DNA from: Verrucomicrobiia bacterium
Lineage (GTDB): Bacteria; Verrucomicrobiota; Verrucomicrobiia; Verrucomicrobiales; Akkermansiaceae
Assembly: GCA_030432565.1 (NCBI GenBank)
Contig: JAUIGV010000016.1
Location: 1-64,000 of the forward strand
DNA length: 64,000 bases
Direction of reading: 5' to 3'
Shown here: positions 24,403 through 33,076 of the stretch, piece by piece
How the letters are laid out: the number at the start of each line of letters is the position of its first letter
How positions within the stretch are numbered: position 1 is the stretch's first letter
Made by a program: the position numbers and the translations under genes
The notes under the pieces: model-generated
The model's database searches: none
What the model was told of the DNA's origin: nothing
Seen by the model: the letters and a program-made list of their open reading frames with translations, nothing else

Positions 24403-25035
24403 ATGAAAAATACGCTGAAATTCGCACTTACGGCAGTTCTTCTGGCCGCTGCACCACTTGCTTCGGCAAACGTGGCTGACTGCGTCAAGTTGAGCAAGGC
24501 TGTCAAAGTCGCAGTCGCTGCTGACTCGAGCAAGGTCCTTGAAATCGTCGCCGCTAACGTTGCCGCCAACGAGTCTTGCGCATGTGAGATCGTCAAAGCC
24601 GCCATCGTTGCTTCCGACGCTGACAAGAAGCAAGTCGCTAAGATCGTGAATACAGCGATTCTTGAGGCTCCTTCCCAGATTCGCATCATCGCCCAGTGTG
24701 CTATTGCCACTGCTCCTGATGCCGTCTCCAACATCCAGGCTGTTGTTGAAAAGTATGACGCCGCTGGTGGCGAGGGTTATTCCGAAAAAGGTGGTCTTGC
24801 AAAAGGCGGTCTCGAAAAGGGCGTGATTCCTCCTCCCTCTGATGACGGCCCAAACCCGCTCGACTATCCTTTTGAGAGTATCAACGATCCCATCGTCAAG
24901 GAAAGTCGCTGGCTCCCTGAGTTCTTCTTCCCACCCATCGAGGACGATCCCAACGTGACCGGTCCCGTTGATAACTCCGGTTCCAGCGGGGGCTCCGCCG
25001 GAGGTGGCAACGGGGGCTCCGATATTGGTGACTAG
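24403..25035 (+). CDS. Small exported Ala-rich protein at the head of the EPS locus
   Basis: 210 residues. A signal peptide ending PLASA is followed by an Ala/Val/Lys-rich helical region to about residue 120, with four Cys (C27, C59, C61, C99) that could form disulphides. The rest is low complexity: a repeated GGLxKGG-type segment, a Pro/Asp-rich stretch (PPPSDDGPNPLDYPFE) and a Gly/Ser tail. No enzyme family is recognised. Its position, 77 bases before the barrel gene and followed by the autokinase and export genes, suggests an extracellular or periplasmic partner in polysaccharide export. That role is inferred from context only. Confidence 0.6.
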   Translation: MKNTLKFALTAVLLAAAPLASANVADCVKLSKAVKVAVAADSSKVLEIVAANVAANESCACEIVKAAIVASDADKKQVAKIVNTAILEAPSQIRIIAQCAIATAPDAVSNIQAVVEKYDAAGGEGYSEKGGLAKGGLEKGVIPPPSDDGPNPLDYPFESINDPIVKESRWLPEFFFPPIEDDPNVTGPVDNSGSSGGSAGGGNGGSDIGD

Positions 25036-25059
25036 TCCTAAAATCTAATTCTTGCATGC

Positions 25060-25079
25060 GAGGGGTCGTGAGACCTCTC
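25060..25079 (+). promoter_or_regulatory. Intercistronic hairpin before the barrel gene
   Basis: GAGGGGTC-GTGA-GACCTCTC forms an 8-bp stem (one G-T pair) with a GNRA-like loop, about 30 bases before the ATG at 25112. No T-tract follows, so it is not a terminator. It could be an RNA processing or stability element that sets the ratio of the two proteins. Speculative. Confidence 0.35.
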
Positions 25080-25111
25080 CATGTGCTTATACAAAACAAA
25101 CATTTATTTTG

Positions 25112-26335
25112 ATGAAAAAACAATCTTTCGCAGTTGCAACAGTCGGCATGGCATTGGCCAGCTCTCTGTGCGCGCAGTCACTTTTTGACCTTGCTCCAGA
25201 TGATGGTGAGACCGAATCCCTTCCATTGTCTTACACCGCCGGGGTAAACTTCGGTTACGATGACAACCCAACCCCTCTTCTCGGTAACGATGATGAGTCG
25301 TTTTACGGCCAGGCCTACGTAGGGGCATCGTTTCTGAGCAACTCGCCACAAACCACCACCAACTTTGGTGCTCAGCTTGGGGTGATCCACTATTTTGATA
25401 ACCTCGATGCTGCTGGTCAGGACGTTGACGACACGGCCTTCACTGCTTCGCTCTACCTCAACTGGACCCATCGCGTGAGCGAGCGTCTCCGTTTCGTGAG
25501 TCGTAACTTCGCGGCTTATGAGCTTGAGCCTGACTATTCAACCGGTTTCCAGGCACAACGCCAGATTGGTAACTACTTCCGTTGGTCAACCGACAATGCT
25601 GTTGGATACCGTTGGTCCGATCGACTCGCGACTTATACCGGCATTCGTCTTGACGGGATTACCTTCGACGAATTTGACAATGGTGATCGTACCACAGTCA
25701 CCTACTACAACGATTTCCGTTATCAGGTGAGCGATCGCACCGTGGCAACTTTGACCTACCGTTACTCGGACGTTTCTGCAGACGGAGCAGTCACTGATTC
25801 AACCAACCAGTTCATCCTTGCAGGATTGGAGCACCGCTTTAATCAGCGCTCTACTGGTGTGATCCGCGCGGGTGTCCAGCTTCGTGACGTTGACGGTGGG
25901 GATTCTTCCAGCAACCCATACGTTGAAGGTTCGTTCCGCACTGCGATCAATACCCAGCTCAGCTTGCGGAGTTATGTCCGCTACGGAGTTGAGGATTTCC
26001 AGCGCAACGTCTTTGATCCTAATACGGGCTTCAACTCCATCTACAGTAACACCGACACCCTTCGTATCGGTTTCACCGCGGACTATTCTGTTTCCCAGGA
26101 CCTTACCCTGACCGGTGGAATCAATTACGCTGCTTTGGATTACAATGATCTCCAGGCAGGCGGCGGAGCTTCTTCGGTTGATGAAGAACTTCTGAACGTG
26201 TTTATCGGAGTCAATCTTCAGGTCACTGATAACATCGCAGTCAATGCTCGTTACAACTTTGAAGATCTCACCTCTGACGCGGGTCGCGACTACGACCGGA
26301 ATCGCTTCAGTGTGGGTGCTTCGACACGATTCTAG
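25112..26335 (+). CDS. Outer-membrane beta-barrel protein of the EPS locus
   Basis: 407 residues from ATG 25112 (MKKQSFAVATVGMALASSLCAQ, a signal peptide). The longer in-frame TTG-type extension has poor composition. The mature protein alternates short amphipathic strands and turns throughout (VSERLRFVSRNFAAYELEPDY, TVATLTYRYSDVSADG). It ends in Phe (SVGASTRF), the typical last-strand signature for barrel insertion. Similar barrels sit in exosortase-linked exopolysaccharide operons and may form or assist the export pore. It is the second gene of the locus, upstream of a terminator-like hairpin and the autokinase. Confidence 0.75.
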   Translation: MKKQSFAVATVGMALASSLCAQSLFDLAPDDGETESLPLSYTAGVNFGYDDNPTPLLGNDDESFYGQAYVGASFLSNSPQTTTNFGAQLGVIHYFDNLDAAGQDVDDTAFTASLYLNWTHRVSERLRFVSRNFAAYELEPDYSTGFQAQRQIGNYFRWSTDNAVGYRWSDRLATYTGIRLDGITFDEFDNGDRTTVTYYNDFRYQVSDRTVATLTYRYSDVSADGAVTDSTNQFILAGLEHRFNQRSTGVIRAGVQLRDVDGGDSSSNPYVEGSFRTAINTQLSLRSYVRYGVEDFQRNVFDPNTGFNSIYSNTDTLRIGFTADYSVSQDLTLTGGINYAALDYNDLQAGGGASSVDEELLNVFIGVNLQVTDNIAVNARYNFEDLTSDAGRDYDRNRFSVGASTRF

Positions 26336-26362
26336 GATTTTTAAAATCTAATTCTGAACATT

Positions 26363-26404
26363 TCGGCCTTCGCGGTGTCTTTTCATTGCGAAGGCCGATT
26401 TTTG
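26363..26404 (+). terminator. Rho-independent terminator after the barrel gene
   Basis: TCGGCCTTCGC (26363-26373) pairs perfectly with GCGAAGGCCGA (26388-26398) across a 14-base loop, followed by TTTTTG. It lies 28 bases after the barrel stop and 46 before the autokinase ATG, so it probably attenuates rather than fully separates the two halves of the locus. Confidence 0.85.
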
Positions 26405-26449
26405 TCTCTAAATAACGGCCCCGCCGGAAACCCCTAAATCTGATTTCGC

Positions 26450-28621
26450 ATGCAAGGTAGCAACCAAACAACAATCGACTCGACTCCCTCCATTGATTAC
26501 TGGCAAGTGCTGAAAAATCGATACGGAGTAATTTTACTCACGTTCCTGCTCGTTTTCATGACCGCCGCTGTGATCACATCGGTCATGCCGGAGAAGTATG
26601 AAAGCACTTCTGTGGTGCAGGTTCATCCTTCAACCATTGCCATCGCACCATTTGGAAACAATGGCGGAGTGAACCCGGGTGCGCAGATGACCGCGCAATA
26701 CATGCAGAACGAGTTTGAGACGATTATTGCGCCTGAAACCCTCAAGATGGCAGCTAAGAAGGCTCAGCTTGAGACCTTGTGGGGGATGGAGATGGATGAT
26801 GTCATTACCAACCTAAAGGGGATTGTGGAAACGACACCAAGAAGGGGAACGGATTTTATCGAAATCAATGTGCGGCACTCAAAGGCAAGCGATGCTAAAG
26901 CAATCGCGGTTGCTGTTGCCGAGGCCTATATCGAACGCCGTAAATCAACCGAGGAAGATCGTGCCCAGAAGGCGCTGGATGCCTTGGATAACGAGCTGAT
27001 TGCTCAGAGTGATTTGGTGCAGGATCATCGCAAGGAACTCACCGTCTTGATCCAGCAGTATGGAATTCCTTACTTTGATGGGGGACATTCCAATCCACTG
27101 GGGATGAGTGAGCAGCAGATGTTCCAAAATGCCCGCCAAAAACTTGCAGATTTCGAGACACAGGCCGACCAAATTGAAATTCAGATCAAAAAGCTTTTCC
27201 AGCTGACCAACGTGGAATTGATCAGCTATGCGGCGGGTCTTGATCTTCCTCAAAACCAAGTGACGCTGTATGCAAATCAGAATCGCGAGGCGCTGGATCG
27301 AAAGCTTGATCTTGCTGCTCAAGGACTAGGCCAGAGGCACCCTGATATGGTTGCGATGGATCAGCGTGCAAAATCGGCACTGGAAAAAGCTCATGAAGAG
27401 GTCGTGTCACTGCGTGCCGTCCTTCAAACGAAACTCGAACTCGTTGAGCGTCAGGTCCTCAAGATGCGCGAAATGGTTGATGATCGCAAGGAAGACGCCA
27501 TTACCCTCTCGTTGAAGCAAAGCAATTATACCCAGGCCAAGGAGCAATATGAGCAGGCTCGGGCGATGCTTCGCGAAATGAAGATCAAGCAGCAAGAGGC
27601 ACGTGTTCTTCTTAAGATGCCCCGCGATCCCATCACTCTGCATGAGCGACCCAAGAAAGCCAACGCTCCGGTTTTTCCAAATTTCACCATGAACCTTCTC
27701 CTTGGCGCGGGTGTCGGGCTGGTTTTTGGTATCGGTATCGCCTTCCTGCTGGAACATCTCGACACCTCCGTGAAGAGCCTTGAGGACGTGGAGCGTTACC
27801 TCCAGGTTCCGGTCCTCGCCGTGATTCCAAAAGATGTTGGGGTGCTTCACAAGCAGAGCGGAATGAGCCCGGACGCCGAAGCTTATCGAATTCTGCGAAC
27901 CAATATTGAGTTCAACCGAAAGAATCCCGACGACAATTCCATTACCGTTGTCTCCGGTGGAGCGGGTGAGGGTAAGTCCACGACTCTGGTCAACCTTGCT
28001 TACGTGTGTGCTCAAGGTGGATATACCACGCTGATGATTGACGCCGACCTTCGTCGTCCACGTCTCCATACCTTCTTCGATATCAACAACTCGGTAGGCC
28101 TTACCAACTACCTTACAACGGATCTTGCGCTTGAGGATGTGATTCTGCAGACGCCTGTCGATAATCTCTACTTTATGCCTTCGGGAATTTTGCCGGCAGA
28201 CGCAGCTGGTATCCTGAACTCCCGTCGCATGTCCGAGCTTCTTCAGGACGTGAAGCAGCGCTTCGATCTCGTGCTTGTTGACTCCCCGCCAATCCTTGGT
28301 GTGAGTGATGCCGCAGTGCTGGCGAGTGAAGTTGATCTCACCATGGTTGTGGTCCAGCACCGCAAGCTTCCCCGAAATATGCTGATGCGAGTCAAGCAGG
28401 CCGTTGAGAACGTAGGCGGTCAGGTGATTGGAGTGGTCTTGAATAACGTCGATGTCCGCAGCGACAGTCAGTATCAATATTACACCAGCTACTACACCTA
28501 CTACGCTCCGAGCAATATGGAAGAGAACCAGACGCCACAGGCGATGACGGCGCATCAGTCGAGCAAGCCTGAACCCAAGTCTTCCAGTGCATCGAAGCCG
28601 TCAAACGAAGACCTTTATTAA
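26450..28621 (+). CDS. Wzc-type tyrosine autokinase / polysaccharide chain-length regulator
   Basis: 723 residues. An N-terminal transmembrane helix (about 27-45) begins a Wzz domain, followed by a long coiled-coil region to about 385. A second helix near 417-437 (LLLGAGVGLVFGIGIAFLL) ends the periplasmic part. The cytoplasmic BY-kinase domain has Walker A SGGAGEGKST (502-511), Walker A' LMIDADLRRPR and Walker B LVLVDSPP. The C-terminus holds a Tyr cluster (YQYYTSYYTYY), the autophosphorylation tail. It regulates polymer length and export at the inner membrane. It is followed 52 bases later by the Wza-like gene. All functional motifs look intact. Confidence 0.93.
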   Translation: MQGSNQTTIDSTPSIDYWQVLKNRYGVILLTFLLVFMTAAVITSVMPEKYESTSVVQVHPSTIAIAPFGNNGGVNPGAQMTAQYMQNEFETIIAPETLKMAAKKAQLETLWGMEMDDVITNLKGIVETTPRRGTDFIEINVRHSKASDAKAIAVAVAEAYIERRKSTEEDRAQKALDALDNELIAQSDLVQDHRKELTVLIQQYGIPYFDGGHSNPLGMSEQQMFQNARQKLADFETQADQIEIQIKKLFQLTNVELISYAAGLDLPQNQVTLYANQNREALDRKLDLAAQGLGQRHPDMVAMDQRAKSALEKAHEEVVSLRAVLQTKLELVERQVLKMREMVDDRKEDAITLSLKQSNYTQAKEQYEQARAMLREMKIKQQEARVLLKMPRDPITLHERPKKANAPVFPNFTMNLLLGAGVGLVFGIGIAFLLEHLDTSVKSLEDVERYLQVPVLAVIPKDVGVLHKQSGMSPDAEAYRILRTNIEFNRKNPDDNSITVVSGGAGEGKSTTLVNLAYVCAQGGYTTLMIDADLRRPRLHTFFDINNSVGLTNYLTTDLALEDVILQTPVDNLYFMPSGILPADAAGILNSRRMSELLQDVKQRFDLVLVDSPPILGVSDAAVLASEVDLTMVVVQHRKLPRNMLMRVKQAVENVGGQVIGVVLNNVDVRSDSQYQYYTSYYTYYAPSNMEENQTPQAMTAHQSSKPEPKSSSASKPSNEDLY

Positions 28622-28673
28622 AAGTCACCCTATTATCTGAGCGAGAGCTCCGTAACCCCCAATAAAAAATAGA

Positions 28674-29234
28674 ATGAAAACAATCCTGACCTTATTAATT
28701 GCAGTCCTCAGCCTGGCATCGGCAAATGCCCAAATAGTGAGAACCGGCCAAACTCTTCAAATCTCAATTACAGGCGTGCCCGTTTCCGAGAAAGGGAGGC
28801 TCGATGCCACTTATTCCGTCTCAGGAGACGGCTATATTGAAATGTGGATGATTGGAAAAGTGAAGGCCTCGGGTCTGAGTAAGTCGGCTTTGGCCACCAA
28901 GATTGCTTCCCAGTATAAGGCTGCTCAAATCTACACGAATCCTGTTTTTCAGGTTTTCAGCGGAGAGGATGCGAAGGCCCAGGACAATCAATTCTTTACG
29001 GTTGGTGGTCAGGTTCGCAGCCCCGGTCAAAAACAATGGACGAAGGGAATGACGCTTTACTCGGCGATTCAAGGTGCCGGTGGTGAGACTCCCTATGCGG
29101 CCATGAACCGCGTGAAGCTCTACCGTAACGGACAAGCATACGTCTATGATATGAAGCGTCAGGACCACAAAGGCGTGAAGATCTACTCCCGCGATGTCAT
29201 CGAGGTGCCGGAAGGAAACTTGATTGGTCGATAG
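28674..29234 (+). CDS. Short Wza-like polysaccharide export protein
   Basis: 186 residues with a signal peptide (to about ANAQ, residue 19). Residues 20-105 are a polysaccharide export domain (TGQTLQISITGVPVSEKGRL ... GDGYIEMWMIGKV). About 108-165 is one SLBB-like domain (FTVGGQVRSPGQKQWTKGMT). There is no lipobox and no C-terminal membrane helix. At half the length of E. coli Wza it cannot build the same full outer-membrane channel alone; the barrel upstream may supply the pore. It is the last gene of the locus and followed by a strong terminator. Confidence 0.85.
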   Translation: MKTILTLLIAVLSLASANAQIVRTGQTLQISITGVPVSEKGRLDATYSVSGDGYIEMWMIGKVKASGLSKSALATKIASQYKAAQIYTNPVFQVFSGEDAKAQDNQFFTVGGQVRSPGQKQWTKGMTLYSAIQGAGGETPYAAMNRVKLYRNGQAYVYDMKRQDHKGVKIYSRDVIEVPEGNLIGR

Positions 29235-29256
29235 CTTCTCTCCTGTCACAACTTTC

Positions 29257-29293
29257 AAACGGGTCTCCTATTTAGGGGAGGCCCGTTTTTTTA
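29257..29293 (+). terminator. Rho-independent terminator closing the EPS locus
   Basis: AAACGGGTCTCC (29257-29268) pairs with GGGGAGGCCCGTTT (29275-29288) with one bulge or mismatch, followed by a T run. It is placed 23 bases after the stop of the Wza-like gene and separates it from the PDZ gene. Confidence 0.9.
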
Positions 29294-29328
29294 TTCCTGT
29301 GAGATTGATTCGTTCATAGGGAGGAGTA

Positions 29329-30099
29329 GTGTCACAAGACATGAAACCAGTAGCGGCCTTCTTTCTTACATTGTTCTCGGGTTTTCTGGGGGCAGAAGAG
29401 CTTCCTGACTTTTCGGCGCTTTCATCAGGCAGTTTTGAAAAACGGGAAGCTGCCCAAAAGGCGGTGTATGATTGGGTGGTGTCAAATCATGAGACTGCAA
29501 AGGCCGTTCTCTTAAAAAAGTATCTCAAAACGGACGATCCGGAAATCCGGGTCCGGCTCGTGCCTCTCCTCGAGCGTGCCTATTTTCAGCCCAAGGGGTA
29601 TGTCGGAATCATCATGTCGCCCGAGCTGAAGGAGCCGCAGGCCCAACCTCCGGGACAGGTCCCTCCGGGGCGCGTCCCCCCGGCACAGGTACCGCCAGCC
29701 AGGGAATACGAGGGAGTTATGATTACCAAGGTATTCCCAAAAACTCCTGCTGAGTTGAGTGGGCTGAAAAATGATGATGTGATTCTTAAAATCAACGATT
29801 GGGAGGTCCGCGGTGGATTCGACCTAACTTCGGAGGTGGCCGCGCAGATTCAAAAAAACCCACCCCGGACTCCGATTGATCTGCAGGTCAGACGCGGAAA
29901 GGAAATGATGAGCATTGAGCTGAAGCTGGGCATTCTCCCGACCCCCAGCGAGCGTCTCCGCGATCTGCCGAGAACCGCGCTGGGGATTCGAAGTTCCTCG
30001 ACCCTGGAAGTCATCGAGCAGATGAGAGAATTCAGAAGCTGGCTCGAAGGAGAAATCGACAAGGAAAGAAAAAATCTCATCGCTGATCGTCGCTTGTAG
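29329..30099 (+). CDS. Exported PDZ-domain protein
   Basis: 256 residues from GTG 29329, preceded by GGGAGGA at good spacing. ATG 29341 is an alternative, and both give a signal peptide (PVAAFFLTLFSGFLGA). Residues 30-90 are helical, a HEAT/TPR-like segment. A short Pro-rich repeat follows (PPGQVPPGRVPPAQVPPAR, about 105-123). Residues 124-205 form a PDZ domain (GVMITKVFPKTPAELSGLKN) and the last 50 are charged helix. No protease active site is present. The next gene encodes a PDZ-containing tail-specific protease 56 bases downstream, so this may be its adaptor or a periplasmic substrate-binding scaffold. Confidence 0.75.
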   Translation: MSQDMKPVAAFFLTLFSGFLGAEELPDFSALSSGSFEKREAAQKAVYDWVVSNHETAKAVLLKKYLKTDDPEIRVRLVPLLERAYFQPKGYVGIIMSPELKEPQAQPPGQVPPGRVPPAQVPPAREYEGVMITKVFPKTPAELSGLKNDDVILKINDWEVRGGFDLTSEVAAQIQKNPPRTPIDLQVRRGKEMMSIELKLGILPTPSERLRDLPRTALGIRSSSTLEVIEQMREFRSWLEGEIDKERKNLIADRRL

Positions 30100-30155
30100 A
30101 TTACAGTCCCACCCAAGGGGAGGTCTTGAGGCCTCAAACAACCCCTCCAATTTTT

Positions 30156-32387
30156 ATGAAGAAAACTCTGATGCGTTTCGTGGCCCCGGTTCTGGCACTG
30201 TGGCTCATTCCAAGTTGCACGACCAAGGCTGCCGACTTTGATCTGGTCGCCCGGGAGATGTCCCGGATCCTGCAAAACGGCCACTATGCCCGTCTTGATT
30301 TTGATGACTCCCTCAGCAAGAGGATTTTCAACGACTATATCGGAGATCTCGACCCCTCGCGACTCTATTTTGAGCAAGCAGATATCGATGAGTTGGGGAA
30401 AAAGTATGAAACCGAACTCGACAACATGCTTCTCGAAAAGAAATCGATGGCTGCGGCCACCGAGATCTATGAAGTTTACAAAAAACGGGTGGTCGAGCGT
30501 GCGGCTGTGGTGGAAAAGTTGCTTGATGAACACGAGTTTGTTTTCAACACCGAGGAGTTCATCGCCCGTGACCGTGAAGACGCCGCCTGGCCTAAAAATG
30601 CCGTGGATGCCGAGAATCTGTGGAGACTCCAGCTCAAAGAAGCTCTTCTTGCGGAGACTTTGCGCCGTCAGGAAATTGCCCGCCGTGCCAAGGAACAGGG
30701 AAAGGAAAACCCGCTGAAGGACCAGCCCGCGGCCAAGGAGAAGATTTCCCAGCGTTACGAGCGGTTTTTCAAAACAATTGAAGGTGCGGATGACGAGGAT
30801 ATTGCAAACTACTTCCTCAGTGCCGTGGCGCGTGCCCACGACCCCCACTCCGAGTATTTCAGTGCGCGCGAACTCCAGCAGTTCAGGGTGAATATCCAGA
30901 ATCGCTTGGTTGGCATCGGTGCGCTGCTTCGAGCCGAGGACGATGGCGCGACCAAAATCGAGGGAATCGTAAACAACGGACCGGCCGATCGTCAGGGTGA
31001 ATTGCAGCTCAAGGACCGGGTTGTGGGCGTTGATTCCAAGAATGACGGGAATTGGGTCGATATCATGTTTATGCCCCTGGACAAGGTGGTTGAAATGATT
31101 CGCGGAGAAGATGGTGTGGAAGTGGCCCTCAAGGTCGAGCCCGCCGGAGCTCCTGCCGGTGAGACCCGGATCATCGTGATCAAGCGCGAAGAGGTCACCA
31201 TGAAGGATGAGCTTACGACAGCCGAGATTATCGATTACAACAAGGGTGAGGATAAAATGAAGCTTGGGGTGATCAAAATGCCTTCCTTCTACTTTGACCC
31301 GGAGGACCGCGATGTCCGTGTGTCCCGTGATTTGGAAATTTTGATGGAGCGCCTGAAGAAAGAGAATATCGACGGTTTGGCAATCGATCTCCGTGGCAAT
31401 GGTGGTGGCTCTCTTGAAGAAGTTCGCCGAATTACCGGTTTCTTCGTTGGTGCCGGACCGGTGGTTCAGATTAAAATGACCAGCGGTCATATCGAGCCGC
31501 TTAAGTCGCCCTTCCGCAAGCCGCTCTACGACGGTCCCATCGTGATTCTGACTGATAAGGGGAGTGCTTCAGCGAGTGAGATCCTTGCGGGTGCTCTGCA
31601 GGACTACAATCGCGCTGTCATCGTGGGTGAGTCTTCGACTTACGGTAAAGGCACCGTCCAGCAACCGCTGGAGATTTCACGTTTCATGCCTCCACTGGTG
31701 AATCGAGACCGCGCCGGTGCGGTGAAGCTTACAATCCAGAAATTCTATCGGGTTGCCGGGAGTTCCACCCAAAAATTGGGAGTGGTTCCGGATATTATTC
31801 TTCCTTCTGTAAGAGATGCCCTGGAGGTCGGGGAGAAGTATGCGGATCACGCTCTCGACTACGATAAAATCCGTCGGGCGCAGGATTTGAAGCCCTACAA
31901 TCGCCAAAATCTCTTCCTGTCCATGCTTGCGGATAAGAATGCCAAGCGGGTTGCTGCGAGCAAGGACTTTGCCTATGTTCTGGAAGACACCGCGCGCCTT
32001 GAGAAGCGGATGGAGGAAAACAAGGTCTCCTTGAACATGGAAAAGCGCAAGGATGAGATTGCGGAAGCGGATGCCCGTCGGAAGTCGCGTAATGCCGAAC
32101 GCCTCAAGCGCTTTGCGGAGATCGAAAAACAGGATGAAGCGACCTTTAAAATGTATCGCCTGACTCTGGATGATGTGAATTCGGATGAGTTGCCCGAAGT
32201 GAATTTGGAGGATGATGCCCAGCGGCACATGAGGCAGGCGAAAGACGCGGTCGCTGATCTTGATGACACGCCGGAATGGCCCAGTGGTATCGATGCCACG
32301 AAGCGCGAGGGACTTGCCGTTTTGCGGGATCTTGTGGGCGCGGTGAAAGCCAGCAAGCTGGCCGGTGTGCTGGAGCGCGGGGATTAA
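30156..32387 (+). CDS. prc: Tail-specific (Prc/CtpA-type) protease, lipoprotein
   Basis: 743 residues from ATG 30156. The signal ends in a lipobox-like LIPSC, so it is probably lipid-anchored facing the periplasm. The N-terminal Prc domain (about 30-230) is followed by a PDZ domain (about 235-330, degenerate) and the S41 peptidase domain. The Ser/Lys dyad is S472 in GSASASEI and K498 in TYGKGTVQQ. The C-terminal region (about 610-743) is long, charged and helical, as in E. coli Tsp. It degrades or matures periplasmic and outer-membrane proteins recognised by their C-termini. It is followed at once by the YggS gene, so expression is probably coupled. Confidence 0.93.
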   Translation: MKKTLMRFVAPVLALWLIPSCTTKAADFDLVAREMSRILQNGHYARLDFDDSLSKRIFNDYIGDLDPSRLYFEQADIDELGKKYETELDNMLLEKKSMAAATEIYEVYKKRVVERAAVVEKLLDEHEFVFNTEEFIARDREDAAWPKNAVDAENLWRLQLKEALLAETLRRQEIARRAKEQGKENPLKDQPAAKEKISQRYERFFKTIEGADDEDIANYFLSAVARAHDPHSEYFSARELQQFRVNIQNRLVGIGALLRAEDDGATKIEGIVNNGPADRQGELQLKDRVVGVDSKNDGNWVDIMFMPLDKVVEMIRGEDGVEVALKVEPAGAPAGETRIIVIKREEVTMKDELTTAEIIDYNKGEDKMKLGVIKMPSFYFDPEDRDVRVSRDLEILMERLKKENIDGLAIDLRGNGGGSLEEVRRITGFFVGAGPVVQIKMTSGHIEPLKSPFRKPLYDGPIVILTDKGSASASEILAGALQDYNRAVIVGESSTYGKGTVQQPLEISRFMPPLVNRDRAGAVKLTIQKFYRVAGSSTQKLGVVPDIILPSVRDALEVGEKYADHALDYDKIRRAQDLKPYNRQNLFLSMLADKNAKRVAASKDFAYVLEDTARLEKRMEENKVSLNMEKRKDEIAEADARRKSRNAERLKRFAEIEKQDEATFKMYRLTLDDVNSDELPEVNLEDDAQRHMRQAKDAVADLDDTPEWPSGIDATKREGLAVLRDLVGAVKASKLAGVLERGD

Positions 32388-32392
32388 AGGAT

Positions 32393-33076
32393 ATGTCCCA
32401 TATCGCCGAGAACCTGGAGGTGGTCAGAGGTCGGGTGGCTGAGGCAGCCAAACGCCGGGGACACCACGTTGATTTATTGGTGGTTTCCAAAACCTGGCCG
32501 TCCGAAATCGTCCGGGAAGCCGTCGAGGCTGGTCAGGTCCTTTTTGGCGAAAACCGCTTGCAGGAAGGTGAGGAAAAAATTCCGAACCTTCCGGATGATT
32601 TGGAGTGGCATTTCATTGGAGGACTGCAACGAAACAAGATTCGCAGGGTGCTGCCGCTTTTTCCGGTGATTCATAGCATTTCATCGATGAAACTGGCCCG
32701 CTTTACGAATCGGGTTGCAGGTGAGTTGGGCTTGGTTCCCAAGATTTATCTGGAGGTCAATATCGGGGCCGAAGAAAGCAAACACGGATTCTCTCCCGAG
32801 GAATTGAGGGCGGGCTTGGAAGAAGTCCTCGAGCTAACAAACCTCGATTGGCAGGGGTTGATGTGCATTCCTCCACGCTCTGAAACTCCGGAGGCTGCCC
32901 GCGTATGGTTCGCGAAGGTACGGGAGCTGCAGAGCGAGCTTGAATCAACATCGGGGCGCAAACTTCCTGGTCTGAGCATGGGAATGAGTGGTGATTTTGA
33001 GGTGGCGATTGAGGAAGGTTCGACGATTGTCCGTGTGGGGTCGGCGATCTTTGGCCCCAGGATTCAGCAACCATGA
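32393..33076 (+). CDS. YggS/PROSC-family PLP homeostasis protein
   Basis: 227 residues from ATG 32393, six bases after the protease stop with AAAGGAT as ribosome binding site. An alanine-racemase-like barrel. The PLP-binding Lys is in VVSKTWPSE near residue 28. GENRLQEGEEKIP, WHFIGGLQRNK and the phosphate-binding GMSGDFEVAIEEGSTIVRVG near the C-terminus are all family signatures. It buffers pyridoxal phosphate and affects amino acid balance; it is not a racemase. It overlaps the DUF971 gene by four bases (ATGA). Confidence 0.95.
   Translation: MSHIAENLEVVRGRVAEAAKRRGHHVDLLVVSKTWPSEIVREAVEAGQVLFGENRLQEGEEKIPNLPDDLEWHFIGGLQRNKIRRVLPLFPVIHSISSMKLARFTNRVAGELGLVPKIYLEVNIGAEESKHGFSPEELRAGLEEVLELTNLDWQGLMCIPPRSETPEAARVWFAKVRELQSELESTSGRKLPGLSMGMSGDFEVAIEEGSTIVRVGSAIFGPRIQQP

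Noticed and set aside
25060-25079. Hairpin between the first two EPS genes as a terminator
   Set aside because: No T-tract follows and it lies 30 bases before the next start, so it is listed as a possible RNA element instead.
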